Below are positions 10,146 to 19,100 of a stretch of 44,785 bases of DNA, piece after piece; positions within the stretch are counted from its first letter, which is position 1, and each line of letters opens with the position of its first letter. The notes beneath the pieces are model-generated. The model saw nothing but the letters and a program-made list of their open reading frames with translations, was not told the origin of the DNA and did not search any database. Location: positions 7,261 through 52,045 of the forward strand of contig NZ_LMKA01000059.1 in assembly GCF_001421435.1 (NCBI RefSeq). The letters are read 5' to 3'. The DNA is from Chryseobacterium sp. Leaf201. GTDB taxonomy: Bacteria > Bacteroidota > Bacteroidia > Flavobacteriales > Weeksellaceae. The translations under genes and the position numbers were made by a program.

Positions 10146-10153
10146 TAATTTTG
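10146..10153 (+). promoter_or_regulatory. Bacteroidota -7 promoter box (TAATTTTG)
   Basis: A full TAnnTTTG match ending 11 bases before the ATG at 10165. It lies inside the longest possible reading frame, which begins at a GTG at 10141. The true start is therefore the downstream ATG. Confidence 0.6.
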
Positions 10154-10164
10154 CCCTTACTTAT

Positions 10165-10953
10165 ATGAAGAAGCTATTTACCCTCTTGCTGTTGGTTTTT
10201 CTGGCAAAAATTAACGCCCAGCTCTACTCCGGAGAAGTTTTTCTGAAAGACAACTCCGTTTTATATCTCAATCAGGTATATGTTACCAATCTTACCACGC
10301 AGAAAACCGTTCTGAGTGATTACAACGGTGATTTCAACCTTCCCGCCAATGCCGGCGATATTGTGCGTTTTACCTCTATTGTCACAGAGAGAAAAGATAT
10401 TAAGCTTACCCCTCAGATGGTCAATCAGAAGAATCTGGTCGAGCTGAAAATTGCCTATCACGATATTCAGGAAATCGTGATCAACAGATTTAAGCCCACG
10501 GGAAACCTGAGATACGATGTAAATGCCCTGAAAAAAGAAGATAAGGGTCTTGCCATAAAAAAAGTGATCGGTCTGCCTGAACCAAAAGGCGACGGCACGC
10601 CTCCGCAGCTTCCGGTAGCCGGGTTAAGGGACGGCGGACTTACCTTCAGCCTGGAAAGTATATACGACATCCTTTCCGGAGAAAGAAAAAAGAAACAGCG
10701 TTACATGGCATATGAGCGGATGAACACTTCTGTAGCGCAGATCAGGAATTATCTGGGTAAGGATTATTTCACAAGATTTAAAATTCCGGAGAACCTTATT
10801 GATAATTTTCTTCAGTTTGTGTATACTTCAGAAAATATTGATCCGTATGTGGCAGCCGGTAATTTTGAGGCTGTAAAAATCCCGATTGAAAAGTACCTGC
10901 CGATTTACCAGAAGCGGTTAAGGAACTCGCATCTTCAGGACGTCCTGAAATAA
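10165..10953 (+). CDS. exported carboxypeptidase-regulatory-like domain protein
   Basis: A 262-residue protein beginning with a clear signal peptide (MKKLFTLLLLVFLAKINAQ, residues 1-19). The ATG at 10165 is preferred over an in-frame GTG at 10141 because a promoter box sits between them and because the signal peptide begins here. The next 80 or so residues have the pattern of a carboxypeptidase-regulatory-like beta-sandwich (GEVFLKDNSVLYLNQVYV, TVLSDYNGDFNLPANAGD). A mixed, charged C-terminal region follows (SLESIYDILSGERKKKQR, IPENLIDNFLQFVYTSEN). No catalytic motif or sorting domain is seen. It is probably periplasmic or attached to the outer membrane. Proteins of this size and layout are common in Flavobacteriia, but their role is unknown. 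Confidence 0.75.
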   Translation: MKKLFTLLLLVFLAKINAQLYSGEVFLKDNSVLYLNQVYVTNLTTQKTVLSDYNGDFNLPANAGDIVRFTSIVTERKDIKLTPQMVNQKNLVELKIAYHDIQEIVINRFKPTGNLRYDVNALKKEDKGLAIKKVIGLPEPKGDGTPPQLPVAGLRDGGLTFSLESIYDILSGERKKKQRYMAYERMNTSVAQIRNYLGKDYFTRFKIPENLIDNFLQFVYTSENIDPYVAAGNFEAVKIPIEKYLPIYQKRLRNSHLQDVLK

Positions 10954-10975
10954 ACTACCGCTTTTATTAAGCCGG

Positions 10976-11018
10976 AAAATGTATATGGCAAAAATTGCAG
11001 TATACATTTTTTGTTTTT
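10976..11018 (+). terminator. rho-independent terminator
   Basis: AAATGTATA (10978-10986 region) pairs with TATACATTT (11001-11009), with a short inner GCA/TGC pairing, and a T-rich tail follows. It ends the gene stopping at 10953. No other gene is visible between 10954 and 11154. Confidence 0.65.
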
Positions 11019-11154
11019 ATTTAAATTATAGTAATTTTATCGATAAATCTGGGAATGGAGAAAAATCATCCTGCCTTCACAGAATTTATTCATACTGATA
11101 ACCTGAATTCAACTAGGCTGAGAGGATAATTTTAGTATAAATTAATTTTAGTAA

Positions 11155-11937
11155 ATGAAAAAGTTGCTTCTGTTTTTTAGTGCCCTCCTTTTTATGAATC
11201 TTTCAGCCCAGTCAAAAGGAAAAGATTACAGTAATATTTTAAAAAGCAAAAATATTTACGAGATCAATGCTTTCCTGAGGGATGCCCATCCTGATGATCC
11301 CCGCAGGTCTGTCCTGAAACCGCGTGTGATGGAGATGATGAAGGAATATATTAAAAACGCCCAGCCCGGAGATACCAAGGTCCGCCAGATGCAGGATTGG
11401 CTGGCTATGCTGAAAAGGCGTTCTTCCACAAAAATATCCTTTGATGAGATGAATGCGATCATCAAACAGAAGCAGATTGCAAAATACCAGAAAGAATTAC
11501 AGGCCGGGCAGGCTGCCGTGGTCTATACCCCGAGTAATCCCCAGAATGTTTATATTGCGCCTGTAGCAGCTGCCAAACCCGCTGCAGCTATTCCGGATAC
11601 GGAAGCTTCAGAATTCAATATGCTGATGGCCGAAAACCCGGTAGAGCATAAAAACAAAACGGTAAAAATCCTGAATTCCCTTTTTGACAATGATCCCAAT
11701 GCCAAAGAGTGCATCATTATGATTGAAAATAAATCCGACTGCAATATTATCGTTCGGATCGAAGGCATCGGGACTACAAAATACAGGCTTCCGGTCCCTT
11801 CACGCGGCGACAATTCAATTGTGGTACAGAAAGGCGACTACCTGTTCACGAGTATTGTCTGCGGCGCGCAGTATGCTTCACAGAAGACAATCCAGAAACC
11901 CCTGATGGTCGCTTTAGGGAGTTCTTCAAAAAAATAA
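11155..11937 (+). CDS. exported protein with C-terminal DUF6759-like domain
   Basis: A 260-residue protein with a type I signal peptide (MKKLLLFFSALLFMNLSAQ). A helical, charged segment (residues about 20-120) contains SKNIYEINAFLRDAHPDDPR, and a low-complexity Ala/Pro linker (PVAAAKPAAAIPDTEASEF) follows near residue 140. The C-terminal 90 residues contain CIIMIENKSDCNIIVRIEG and a later Cys in TSIVCGAQYASQ. This last region is clearly paralogous to the C-terminal part of the lipoprotein at 12874-13344 (SVMVENKSRCNIVLTVSG, SGMICDAVYQ), so the two share one beta-rich domain. From memory it corresponds to DUF6759, a Chryseobacterium-type family; this was not checked. TAATTTTA boxes precede the start, but no perfect promoter is seen. 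Function is unknown; the location is the cell envelope. Confidence 0.75.
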   Translation: MKKLLLFFSALLFMNLSAQSKGKDYSNILKSKNIYEINAFLRDAHPDDPRRSVLKPRVMEMMKEYIKNAQPGDTKVRQMQDWLAMLKRRSSTKISFDEMNAIIKQKQIAKYQKELQAGQAAVVYTPSNPQNVYIAPVAAAKPAAAIPDTEASEFNMLMAENPVEHKNKTVKILNSLFDNDPNAKECIIMIENKSDCNIIVRIEGIGTTKYRLPVPSRGDNSIVVQKGDYLFTSIVCGAQYASQKTIQKPLMVALGSSSKK

Positions 11938-11990
11938 GCCTCAGTTCCCTATTTTTAATGTCAACAATAAGGCATTTGTGTAATTTTCGT

Positions 11991-11998
11991 TATTTTTG
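11991..11998 (+). promoter_or_regulatory. Bacteroidota -7 promoter box (TATTTTTG) for trmB
   Basis: A full TAnnTTTG match. Its last three bases form a TTG that could be mistaken for the start of trmB; the ATG at 12017 lies 18 bases further on. Confidence 0.6.
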
Positions 11999-12016
11999 CA
12001 GGATTTTAAATTTCTC

Positions 12017-12694
12017 ATGGGTAAAAATAAATTAGTAAGATTCGCAGAAAACAAAGTATTGCCGAACGTGATCCAGCCGTCAAGGGAGGAAGCATTGAAC
12101 GGCTTTGGCCTTAAGGGAAAATGGAGAACGGACTTCTTTAAAAACGAGAATCCGATTGTTCTGGAATTAGGTTGCGGCAAGGGCGAATATTCTGTAGGGC
12201 TTGCCAAGACTTTCACTGAGAAAAATTTTATCGGGATCGATATCAAAGGGGCAAGATTCTGGTTCGGAGCCAAGGAAGCGGTTGAGAACGGCATGAAGAA
12301 TGTTGCATTTTTAAGAAGCCAGATTGAACTGGTTGACCATTTTTTCGGGGAAAATGAAGTGGATGAAATCTGGATTACCTTTCCGGATCCGCAGATTAAA
12401 TACAAGCGTACGAAGCACAGGCTGACCCACCCTGATTTTTTAGAGAGGTACAAAAAATTCCTTAAGCCCGGCGGGATCGTTCATTTGAAAACAGATTCTG
12501 AATTCCTTCACGGATACACGCTTGGGTTCCTGCAGGGAGCAGGCTATGAAATCATTACGGCGCATCATGATATTTACGGCGCGCTGGAATATGACCCGAA
12601 TACACCTCATTTAAGGGATATCAGAACCTATTATGAGGAACTGTTCTCTGCAAAAGGAAAGACAATTACGTATATTAAGTTCAGAATCAATTAA
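12017..12694 (+). CDS. trmB: tRNA (guanine-N7-)-methyltransferase
   Basis: TrmB makes m7G at position 46 of the tRNA variable loop, using S-adenosylmethionine. The 225-residue product shows the SAM-binding motif VLELGCGKGEYSVGLA, the acidic FIGIDIKGARFW strand end, and the family signature ITFPDPQIKYKRTKHR followed by LTHPDFLERY. Length and motif order are normal for bacterial TrmB. The start is placed at the ATG of MGKNKLVRF; an in-frame TTG at 11996 is part of the promoter box and was rejected. The gene stands alone between two paralogous envelope-protein genes and ends in its own terminator, so the flanking genes are probably not functionally linked to it. Confidence 0.95.
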   Translation: MGKNKLVRFAENKVLPNVIQPSREEALNGFGLKGKWRTDFFKNENPIVLELGCGKGEYSVGLAKTFTEKNFIGIDIKGARFWFGAKEAVENGMKNVAFLRSQIELVDHFFGENEVDEIWITFPDPQIKYKRTKHRLTHPDFLERYKKFLKPGGIVHLKTDSEFLHGYTLGFLQGAGYEIITAHHDIYGALEYDPNTPHLRDIRTYYEELFSAKGKTITYIKFRIN

Positions 12695-12728
12695 AAAAGA
12701 ATTTAATCAGTCGTTCTGATCAGTTATA

Positions 12729-12763
12729 AAAAAGGATGTCCATAAAAGAGACATCCTTTTTTA
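12729..12763 (+). terminator. rho-independent terminator
   Basis: AAAGGATGTC (12731-12740) pairs with GACATCCTTT (12750-12759) and is followed by T residues. It ends trmB. Confidence 0.9.
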
Positions 12764-12873
12764 TTTATATTTTGATAGATGGCGGAATGTACGACAAATT
12801 TTTTTTGATAAACAATTGAAAAAGGCTGCTGAAAAAAGTAAAAATATTACATTTACACCCAGATACTTTGTCA

Positions 12874-13344
12874 ATGAAAATACTACTTTCCTTTTCTTTT
12901 ATGGCTGCTTTATTTCTGAACAGCTGCGGCAGTACAGCGCCGAAAAAAACAACTTACCCTGTGAGAAAACCAGCTCCAGCCGTTGTTCCTGCGGTCTCCA
13001 ATACGGGAAGCAGCACAACGCCTGCCGCGCAGGCTGAGAGAGAATATCAGGCTTTGGTTAAGACCTATAAATCTGAAACAGCTGCGGTTTTAACGGATAT
13101 ACTGAACGGTTCTTCGGATCCCGGCAAAACATCGGTTATGGTAGAAAATAAATCCCGCTGTAATATCGTACTGACTGTCAGCGGAAACAATTACTTTAAG
13201 AAAATCCCGATCGGGGTGAATAAAAAGGCTGCCGTAATGGTTCCGGTAAATCAGAATTACAACTTTTCCGGGATGATCTGTGATGCGGTGTACCAGAAAA
13301 CCAAACTGGTAAGCAGTTCTTACAGCATGGTGCTTTCAAACTAA
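12874..13344 (+). CDS. lipoprotein with DUF6759-like domain, paralog of 11155-11937
   Basis: A 156-residue lipoprotein: the signal peptide MKILLSFSFMAALFLNSC ends in a lipobox (LNSC, Cys 18) and a Ser/Thr/Ala-rich linker follows (GSTAPKKTTYPVRKPAPAV). The C-terminal half contains SVMVENKSRCNIVLTVSG and SGMICDAVYQKTK, paralogous to the last 90 residues of the protein at 11155-11937. The two Cys residues are conserved between both and might form a disulphide. The ATG at 12874 was chosen because it gives the lipoprotein signal directly; an in-frame TTG at 12868 adds only two residues. Likely anchored in a membrane facing the periplasm. Function unknown. Confidence 0.75.
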   Translation: MKILLSFSFMAALFLNSCGSTAPKKTTYPVRKPAPAVVPAVSNTGSSTTPAAQAEREYQALVKTYKSETAAVLTDILNGSSDPGKTSVMVENKSRCNIVLTVSGNNYFKKIPIGVNKKAAVMVPVNQNYNFSGMICDAVYQKTKLVSSSYSMVLSN

Positions 13345-13405
13345 GTTAGCTGATTAAATGAATTGTTAGGATGGATATTAATCCACGGCTCTCAATGTAT
13401 CAAAT

Positions 13406-13441
13406 AAAAAACCACTGAATCTGAGATCCAGTGGTTTTTTT
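13406..13441. terminator. bidirectional terminator between convergent genes
   Basis: AAAAACCACTG (13407-13417) pairs with CAGTGGTTTTT (13429-13439). A tracts on one side and T tracts on the other allow it to stop both the gene ending at 13344 and rpsB. Confidence 0.85.
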
Positions 13442-13460
13442 ATGGTAAGGAAAACCTTAA

Positions 13461-14222
13461 TTATTCTCCGTCAAAGTCAGCATCTTTATCAGCAGATACT
13501 ACTTCTCCTTCTTCTTTAGATTTTTCTTTATCAGCTTTTCTCTGAGACTGACCTTCTTTGATAGAATCTGAAACAATGTTCAAGATCATATCGATAGATT
13601 TAGAAGCATCATCGTTTCCTGGGATAACGAAGTCTACTTTTCTAGGGTCAGAGTTGGTATCAACAATACCGAAAACAGGAATTCCTAATTTCTTAGCTTC
13701 CGTTACAGCAATGTGTTCTCTCATGATATCTACAACGAAGATTGCAGAAGGAAGACGAACCATGTCAGAGATAGAACCTAAGTTTTTCTCTAAGTTAGCT
13801 CTCTGTCTGTCTACCTGTAATCTTTCTTTTTTAGATAAAGTTTCGAACGTACCGTCTTTTTTCATTTTGTCGATAGAGTTCATCTTCTTTACAGCCTTTC
13901 TGATCGTAACGAAGTTCGTTAACATACCTCCCGGCCATCTTTCTGTGATATAAGGCATATTAAGTTCAGCAGCATGCTTAGCAACTACTTCTTTCGCCTG
14001 CTTTTTAGTCGCTACGAAAAGAACTTTTTTACCTGCAGAAGTTAATTTTTCCAAAGCGCTGCACGCTTCATCCAGTTTAACTGCTGTTTTATGTAAGTCT
14101 ACAATGTGAATACCGTTTTTCTCCATAAAAATGTATGGAGCCATATTTGGATTCCACTTTCTGGTCATGTGACCGAAGTGTACGCCAGCCTCTAGGAGGT
14201 CTTTTACATTTGCTTTTGCCAT
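13461..14222 (-). CDS. rpsB: 30S ribosomal protein uS2
   Basis: The 253-residue product has the uS2 hallmarks: LLEAGVHFGHMTRKWNPNMA near the N-terminus, VLFVATKKQAKEVV, YITERWPGGMLTNFVTIRKA, LPSAIFVVDIMREHIAVTEA and IPVFGIVDTNSDPRKVDFVI. It binds the 30S subunit body with S1. The C-terminal tail is acidic and lysine-rich (EKSKEEGEVVSADKDADF), common in this group. It follows rpsI on the minus strand after about 200 bases. The gene is followed directly by a terminator, so tsf, which follows rpsB in many bacteria, is not next to it here. Confidence 0.97.
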   Translation of the reverse strand: MAKANVKDLLEAGVHFGHMTRKWNPNMAPYIFMEKNGIHIVDLHKTAVKLDEACSALEKLTSAGKKVLFVATKKQAKEVVAKHAAELNMPYITERWPGGMLTNFVTIRKAVKKMNSIDKMKKDGTFETLSKKERLQVDRQRANLEKNLGSISDMVRLPSAIFVVDIMREHIAVTEAKKLGIPVFGIVDTNSDPRKVDFVIPGNDDASKSIDMILNIVSDSIKEGQSQRKADKEKSKEEGEVVSADKDADFDGE

Positions 14223-14319
14223 GTTTTCTGTTTTTGTTAGTTTACTTTCCGTCTCTTAAACAATCAACAACTTCTTTAGATGGGAGAAGCGTTTGGATGC
14301 TAAACGTAACGGGCAATTT

Positions 14320-14356
14320 GCTTTAAGCTTCAGGCACTAAGCTGTAAGCTGTAAGC
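14320..14356. repeat. short degenerate word repeat in the rpsI-rpsB spacer
   Basis: GCTTTAAGC, then GCTGTAAGC and a further TGTAAGC (the seven-base word AGCTGTA is tandemly repeated at about 14340-14353). A related stretch with AGCTTATTGCATATTGC and CTAAGC lies at 14386-14410. The spacer (14223-14422) otherwise has no gene and no clear promoter box. It resembles simple word repeats seen between genes in Flavobacteriia; a role in processing or folding of the ribosomal mRNA is possible but unsupported. Confidence 0.4.
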
Positions 14357-14422
14357 GAGTTAAAAAGTTTAATAAGTTTTTCAAATAGCTTATTGCATAT
14401 TGCTCTAAGCCTACCGCAGTTC

Positions 14423-14809
14423 TTAACGTTTTGAGAACTGGAATCTCTTTCTTGCTTTTTTCTGACCTGGCTTCTTTCTTTCCACCATTCTTGCGTCTCT
14501 TGTAAGTAAACCAGCAGGCTTCAAAGCTAATCTGAATTCAGCATTGATTTCACATAAAGCTCTTGAAATACCTAATCTGATAGCCTCTGCCTGACCTGTA
14601 TTACCACCACCGAAAACATTTACGGTAACGTCATACTGACCAGCAGTTTCAGAAAGGATAAACGGCTGGTTCAATTTGTAAACCATCACGTCTGTAGAGA
14701 AATAATCTTTTGCATCTTTTCCGTTTACTGTAATGTTTCCAGAACCTGGCTTTACATAAACTCTAGCTACAGAAGTTTTTCTTCTTCCGATTTTGTGAAC
14801 TATAGACAT
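14423..14809 (-). CDS. rpsI: 30S ribosomal protein uS9
   Basis: A 128-residue protein with [18 protein letters not shown] at the N-terminus, [20 protein letters not shown] in the middle, [19 protein letters not shown] and the canonical basic C-terminus FQFSKR, whose terminal arginine reaches toward the P-site tRNA. Length is normal. It starts six bases after the end of rplM, the usual L13-S9 pairing, and is transcribed with it. Confidence 0.97.
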   Translation of the reverse strand: MSIVHKIGRRKTSVARVYVKPGSGNITVNGKDAKDYFSTDVMVYKLNQPFILSETAGQYDVTVNVFGGGNTGQAEAIRLGISRALCEINAEFRLALKPAGLLTRDARMVERKKPGQKKARKRFQFSKR

Positions 14810-14815
14810 AATTAA

Positions 14816-15271
14816 TTATTTAAATTCGTTAACATTAATTGTTTTAGGCTGTTGAGCTTCATGCTTGTGCTCAGTCCCTTCATATAAATAAAGGTTCTTC
14901 AACAATGCAGATCCTAATCTGTTTTTCGGAAGCATACCTTTTACGGATTTTTCCAATACTTTTAAAGAATCTTTCTTCTGAAGTTCAGCCGCAGTCATAG
15001 ACTTCTGCCCTCCAGGATAACCTGTATGCCAGATGTACGTCTTGTCGTCCCACTTATTTCCGGAAAGCGTAACTTTCCCAGCATTCAAAACAATTACGTT
15101 ATCACCACAATCTACGTGGGGTGTAAAGTTTGTTTTGTGCTTACCTCTCAAAATCTTTGCAACCGTAGAAGCTAGTCTTCCTAACGGCTGTCCTTCAGCG
15201 TCTACCACAACCCATTCTTTATTAGCAGTAGCTTTGTTCGCTGAAACAGTTTTGTAACTTAATGTATTCAC
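14816..15271 (-). CDS. rplM: 50S ribosomal protein uL13
   Basis: A 151-residue uL13 with the motifs WVVVDAEGQPLGRLAS, ILRGKHKTNFTPHVDCGDNV, TYIWHTGYPGGQKS and a conserved MLPKNRLG. It is the first gene of the rplM-rpsI-rpsB series on the minus strand, preceded by a strong promoter at 15317-15346 with both boxes. The leader is short (about 40 bases), leaving little room for a large regulatory RNA structure. Confidence 0.97.
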   Translation of the reverse strand: MNTLSYKTVSANKATANKEWVVVDAEGQPLGRLASTVAKILRGKHKTNFTPHVDCGDNVIVLNAGKVTLSGNKWDDKTYIWHTGYPGGQKSMTAAELQKKDSLKVLEKSVKGMLPKNRLGSALLKNLYLYEGTEHKHEAQQPKTINVNEFK

Positions 15272-15316
15272 ACGTTTTAGTTAAAGATTAAACATAATTT
15301 TCCCCATAAGGGTGTG

Positions 15317-15346
15317 CAAAGGTACAAATTATTTTCAGAATGCAAA
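15317..15346 (-). promoter_or_regulatory. promoter of the rplM operon (TTTG, 18-base spacer, TACCTTTG)
   Basis: Read on the minus strand, TTTG (15346-15343) is followed after 18 bases by TACCTTTG (15324-15317), an almost ideal Bacteroidota promoter, 45 bases before the rplM ATG. Confidence 0.8.
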
Positions 15347-15547
15347 AACATATTTTGTTTTAAATACTTAAATCATTTATTTGCGTTACTGCATTAAGAA
15401 TGTGGATAATAACAATAAAGGTACAAATGTGATAACAAGAGCTTAAATTTCTAATTATGCTGTAAATAAAAAAGCTCGTTTAAGACTCCCCTATAATTAA
15501 TAAAAGAAATATTCAGACAAACCTGTTTCTTGTTTTTTTAACAGAAT

Positions 15548-15564
15548 GAAGTTTATCAAACTTC
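15548..15564. other. short hairpin in the 15272-15596 intergenic region
   Basis: GAAGTTT and AAACTTC face each other around three bases. Apart from this and the rplM promoter, the 325-base gap holds only AT-rich sequence; a near-match box (TACCTTTA, minus strand, 15416-15423) is present. The hairpin lies downstream of the minus-strand gene at 15597-15929, but no T tract follows it on that strand, so a terminator role is doubtful. Confidence 0.3.
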
Positions 15565-15596
15565 TGATAAAATAATAAATATATATGGTATAGAAC

Positions 15597-15929
15597 TTAC
15601 TTCCTGAGTGTTTTATTTGCCCGGAAGCTGGCAATCAGGTAATAAGCCACAAAAACCGTTGAAAATTTCAGGATGGAAGGAATGGCAAGTTCAAGGCTGA
15701 AAAGCAATGTCCCGACCAGTACAAGAGCTGCCATGGCAGCAAAAGACAGCCCCAGTTTCTGAGACAGTGTGAAATTGGGTGTATCCAGGTAATAAGCAAT
15801 CCCCCACGCAAAACCGAAAGCCAGTGCGTAATATATATCAAGCCCGATATTTTCTGAACTGTAAAAGAAATAATTGATCAAAAAACTCACAACCGTTCCC
15901 AATGCAAAATATAAGAATGCCTTTTTCAT
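15597..15929 (-). CDS. small multi-pass membrane protein
   Basis: A 110-residue hydrophobic protein with about four predicted membrane segments (near residues 4-22, 30-47, 60-80 and 84-102) and a basic C-terminus (ASFRANKTLRK), which suggests a cytoplasmic tail. No family motif is recognised. It has its own promoter box and is divergent from the icmF gene. Function unknown. Confidence 0.65.
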   Translation of the reverse strand: MKKAFLYFALGTVVSFLINYFFYSSENIGLDIYYALAFGFAWGIAYYLDTPNFTLSQKLGLSFAAMAALVLVGTLLFSLELAIPSILKFSTVFVAYYLIASFRANKTLRK

Positions 15930-15951
15930 ACTGAATATATATAATAGGATG

Positions 15952-15959
15952 CAAAAATA
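15952..15959 (-). promoter_or_regulatory. Bacteroidota -7 promoter box (TATTTTTG, minus strand)
   Basis: A TAnnTTTG match 22 bases upstream of the ATG of the small membrane protein gene. The 225-base divergent region to icmF holds this box and the opposing icmF box. Confidence 0.55.
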
Positions 15960-16119
15960 GAGATTTTTAATTTGAGAAGCCGGATATTAATCAATGGTGG
16001 AAATGATCATTGTAAATCAGCCTATAGCCTGACTGCGACATCTTTATGTTAAACCTTTGAAATATAAAATACTAAAATCCAATCATTTAAATATAAATCA
16101 CCGGTTGTTATTTTATTAT

Positions 16120-16127
16120 TATATTTG
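16120..16127 (+). promoter_or_regulatory. Bacteroidota -7 promoter box (TATATTTG) for icmF
   Basis: A full TAnnTTTG match. Its terminal TTG is in frame with the mutase gene and would wrongly extend it by ten residues; the ATG follows 27 bases later at 16155. Confidence 0.6.
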
Positions 16128-16154
16128 AAAATTCAGAAAATTTCTAGATTTTTT

Positions 16155-19100
16155 ATGGAAACCCAAAAATATACTCCAATAAATAAAGTAAGAATCGTTA
16201 CAGCGGCCTCCTTGTTTGACGGCCACGATGCAGCGATTAATATCATGCGCCGCGTGATCCAGGGAACAGGATGCGAAGTCATCCACCTTGGTCATGATAA
16301 GTCGGCAGAAGAAGTGGTGAATACAGCCATTCAGGAAGATGCGAATGCCATTGCCCTCACGTCTTACCAGGGCGGCCACAACGAATATTTCAAATACATC
16401 TATGATCTTCTAAGAGAAAAAAATTCTCCGCAGATTAAGATTTTCGGTGGTGGCGGCGGCGTTATCCTTCCTGAAGAAATCGAAGACATCATGTCCTACG
16501 GAATCGACAGGATTTATTCCCCGGATGACGGCCGTGAGCTTGGTTTACAGGGCATGATCGATGATCTGGTAAAAAGATCAGATTTCGCAACCGGAAAAGA
16601 AGTAACGGCTGAAGACCTGGATTCCATCAGCTTTGAGAATTCTACCAGCATTGCCAAGATTATTTCTGCGGTTGAAAACTTCTCGGAAGAAAAACCGGAA
16701 TTGGTAAAAGCCATTGACGAAAAATCAAAAGACCTCAACATTCCGATTATCGGAATTACAGGTACGGGCGGGGCCGGAAAATCTTCCCTTACTGACGAAT
16801 TGGTAAGACGTTTCATCCGTTCAAACCCTGATAAAAAAATTGCCATCATCTCTATTGACCCTTCGAAAAAGAAAACCGGAGGTGCGCTTTTGGGTGACCG
16901 GATCCGTATGAATGCCATCAATGACCCGCGGGTGTATATGCGTTCCATGGCGACGAGGGAGAACAACGTTTCTGTTTCGCCGTTTATTCATTCAGCTTTA
17001 AATGTGTTAAAACTGGCTCATCCGGATGTCATCATCCTGGAAACTTCGGGTATCGGACAGTCCGGTTCTGAAGTATCTGATTTTGCAGACGTTTCCATGT
17101 ACGTAATGACTCCTGAATACGGAGCTTCCACACAGCTGGAAAAAATCGACATGCTGGATTATGCAGACCTTGTTGCTTTAAATAAATCTGATAAACGTGG
17201 TGCTCTGGATGCACTTCAGGCTGTAAGAAAACAGTTCCAGAGAAACCATTTGTTATGGGAAAGTCCGCTGGACGATATGCCGGTGTATGCAACAAAGGCA
17301 TCTCAGTTCAACGACCACGGAACAACTGAATTATACAACAGGTTAGTTGAAAAAGTAAACGATAAATTTTCAGGGTTAAACCTGCAGGGGTTTGTTGAAC
17401 AGGAAATTACCGATGAAGTAACCATCATTCCTCCGAAAAGAGTACGTTACCTTTCTGAAATTGTTGAAAACAACAGGCAATATGACGCCAATGTTGAAAA
17501 ACAGGCAGATTTAGCAAGAAAAATGTATCATATTGAAGGGGTAAAAAAATTCCTTTCTCATGAAACTTTGGATGCTGAATATCAGAAAGCCGAAAAAGAT
17601 CTTCAACAGGAAAATATAGACTTCCTGAACAACTGGGATGATACGAAACAGGCTTTTAAAGCTGAGTTTTATTCTTATTTTGTCCGTGGAAAAGAAATTA
17701 AGGTTGAAACCTCAACAGAATCTTTATCTCATTTAAAAATTCCAAAAATATCATTACCAAAATACACCGATTGGGGTGATCTGATCAAATGGAAAGGCCA
17801 GGAAAACCTTCCGGGAGGATTTCCTTATACCGCCGGAATTTATCCTTTCAAAAGAACAGGAGAAGATCCTACGAGAATGTTTGCCGGAGAAGGCGGGCCA
17901 GAAAGAACCAACAGAAGGTTCCACTATGTTTCTGCGGAAATGGATGCCAAACGTCTTTCAACTGCTTTTGACTCGGTGACTTTATACGGTCAGGATCCTG
18001 CTCTACCACCGGATATTTACGGTAAAATCGGGAATGCGGGTGTTTCTATCGCCACACTGGATGATGCTAAAAAACTATATTCCGGATTTGACCTGGTGAA
18101 TGCCATGACTTCGGTTTCAATGACGATCAACGGACCGGCTCCGATGCTGCTCGCTTTCTTTATGAATGCTGCCATCGACCAGAATGTTGAAAAATATATT
18201 GCTGAAAACGGACTGGAAGCTAAAGTTGAAGAAGTTTTAAAAGCAAAATTCGACGATAAAGGGCTGGAAAGACCAAAATATAATGGCGAATTGCCGCCTT
18301 CCAATAACGGTTTAGGCTTAAAATTATTAGGAATCACAGGGGATGAAGTTATTCCTGCCGAAGCTTATGCTGAAATTAAAGCTAAAACAATCGCAACGGT
18401 TCGTGGAACCGTTCAGGCTGATATCTTAAAGGAAGACCAGGCCCAGAATACGTGTATTTTCTCTACTGAATTTGCCCTGAGATTAATGGGTGATGTTCAG
18501 GAATATTTCATCACGGAAAAAGTAAGGAACTTCTACTCCGTTTCTATTTCCGGATATCACATTGCAGAAGCGGGTGCGAACCCGGTTTCACAGTTAGCCT
18601 TTACCTTGGCCAACGGTTTCACGTATGTGGAATACTATCTGTCAAGAGGAATGGACATTAATGATTTTGCCCCGAACTTATCATTCTTCTTCTCCAACGG
18701 GATTGACCCTGAATACTCCGTAATCGGACGTGTAGCAAGAAGAATCTGGGCGAAAGCCATGAAACTGAAATACGGCGCTGATGAAAGAAGCCAGATGCTG
18801 AAATACCACATTCAGACTTCCGGACGTTCACTTCACGCACAGGAAATTGATTTTAATGATATCAGAACGACGCTTCAGGCGCTTTATGCCATCTATGACA
18901 ACTGTAATTCATTGCACACCAATGCGTATGACGAAGCCATTACGACTCCGACTGAGCAGTCTGTAAGAAGAGCGATGGCCATTCAGCTGATCATCAATAA
19001 AGAACTGGGATTGGCTAAAAACGAAAATCCGCTTCAGGGTTCATTTATTATTGAAGAACTGACAGATTTAGTGGAAGAAGCCGTTTATACGGAATTCGAC

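Noticed and set aside
11941..12453. A 170-residue open frame on the minus strand opposite trmB
   Set aside because: It is antisense to a clearly conserved gene, with no promoter, no family motif and a Ser/Pro-rich shadow composition.
12816..13037. A short open frame overlapping the start of the lipoprotein gene at 12874
   Set aside because: It is in another frame of a gene with a clear lipobox and paralogous domain.
14320..14356. CRISPR-like repeats in the rpsI-rpsB spacer
   Set aside because: The words are only 7-9 bases, unequal in spacing and without spacers or cas genes; they are simple word repeats.
15548..15564. Hairpin as terminator of the small membrane protein gene
   Set aside because: No T tract follows on the minus strand.
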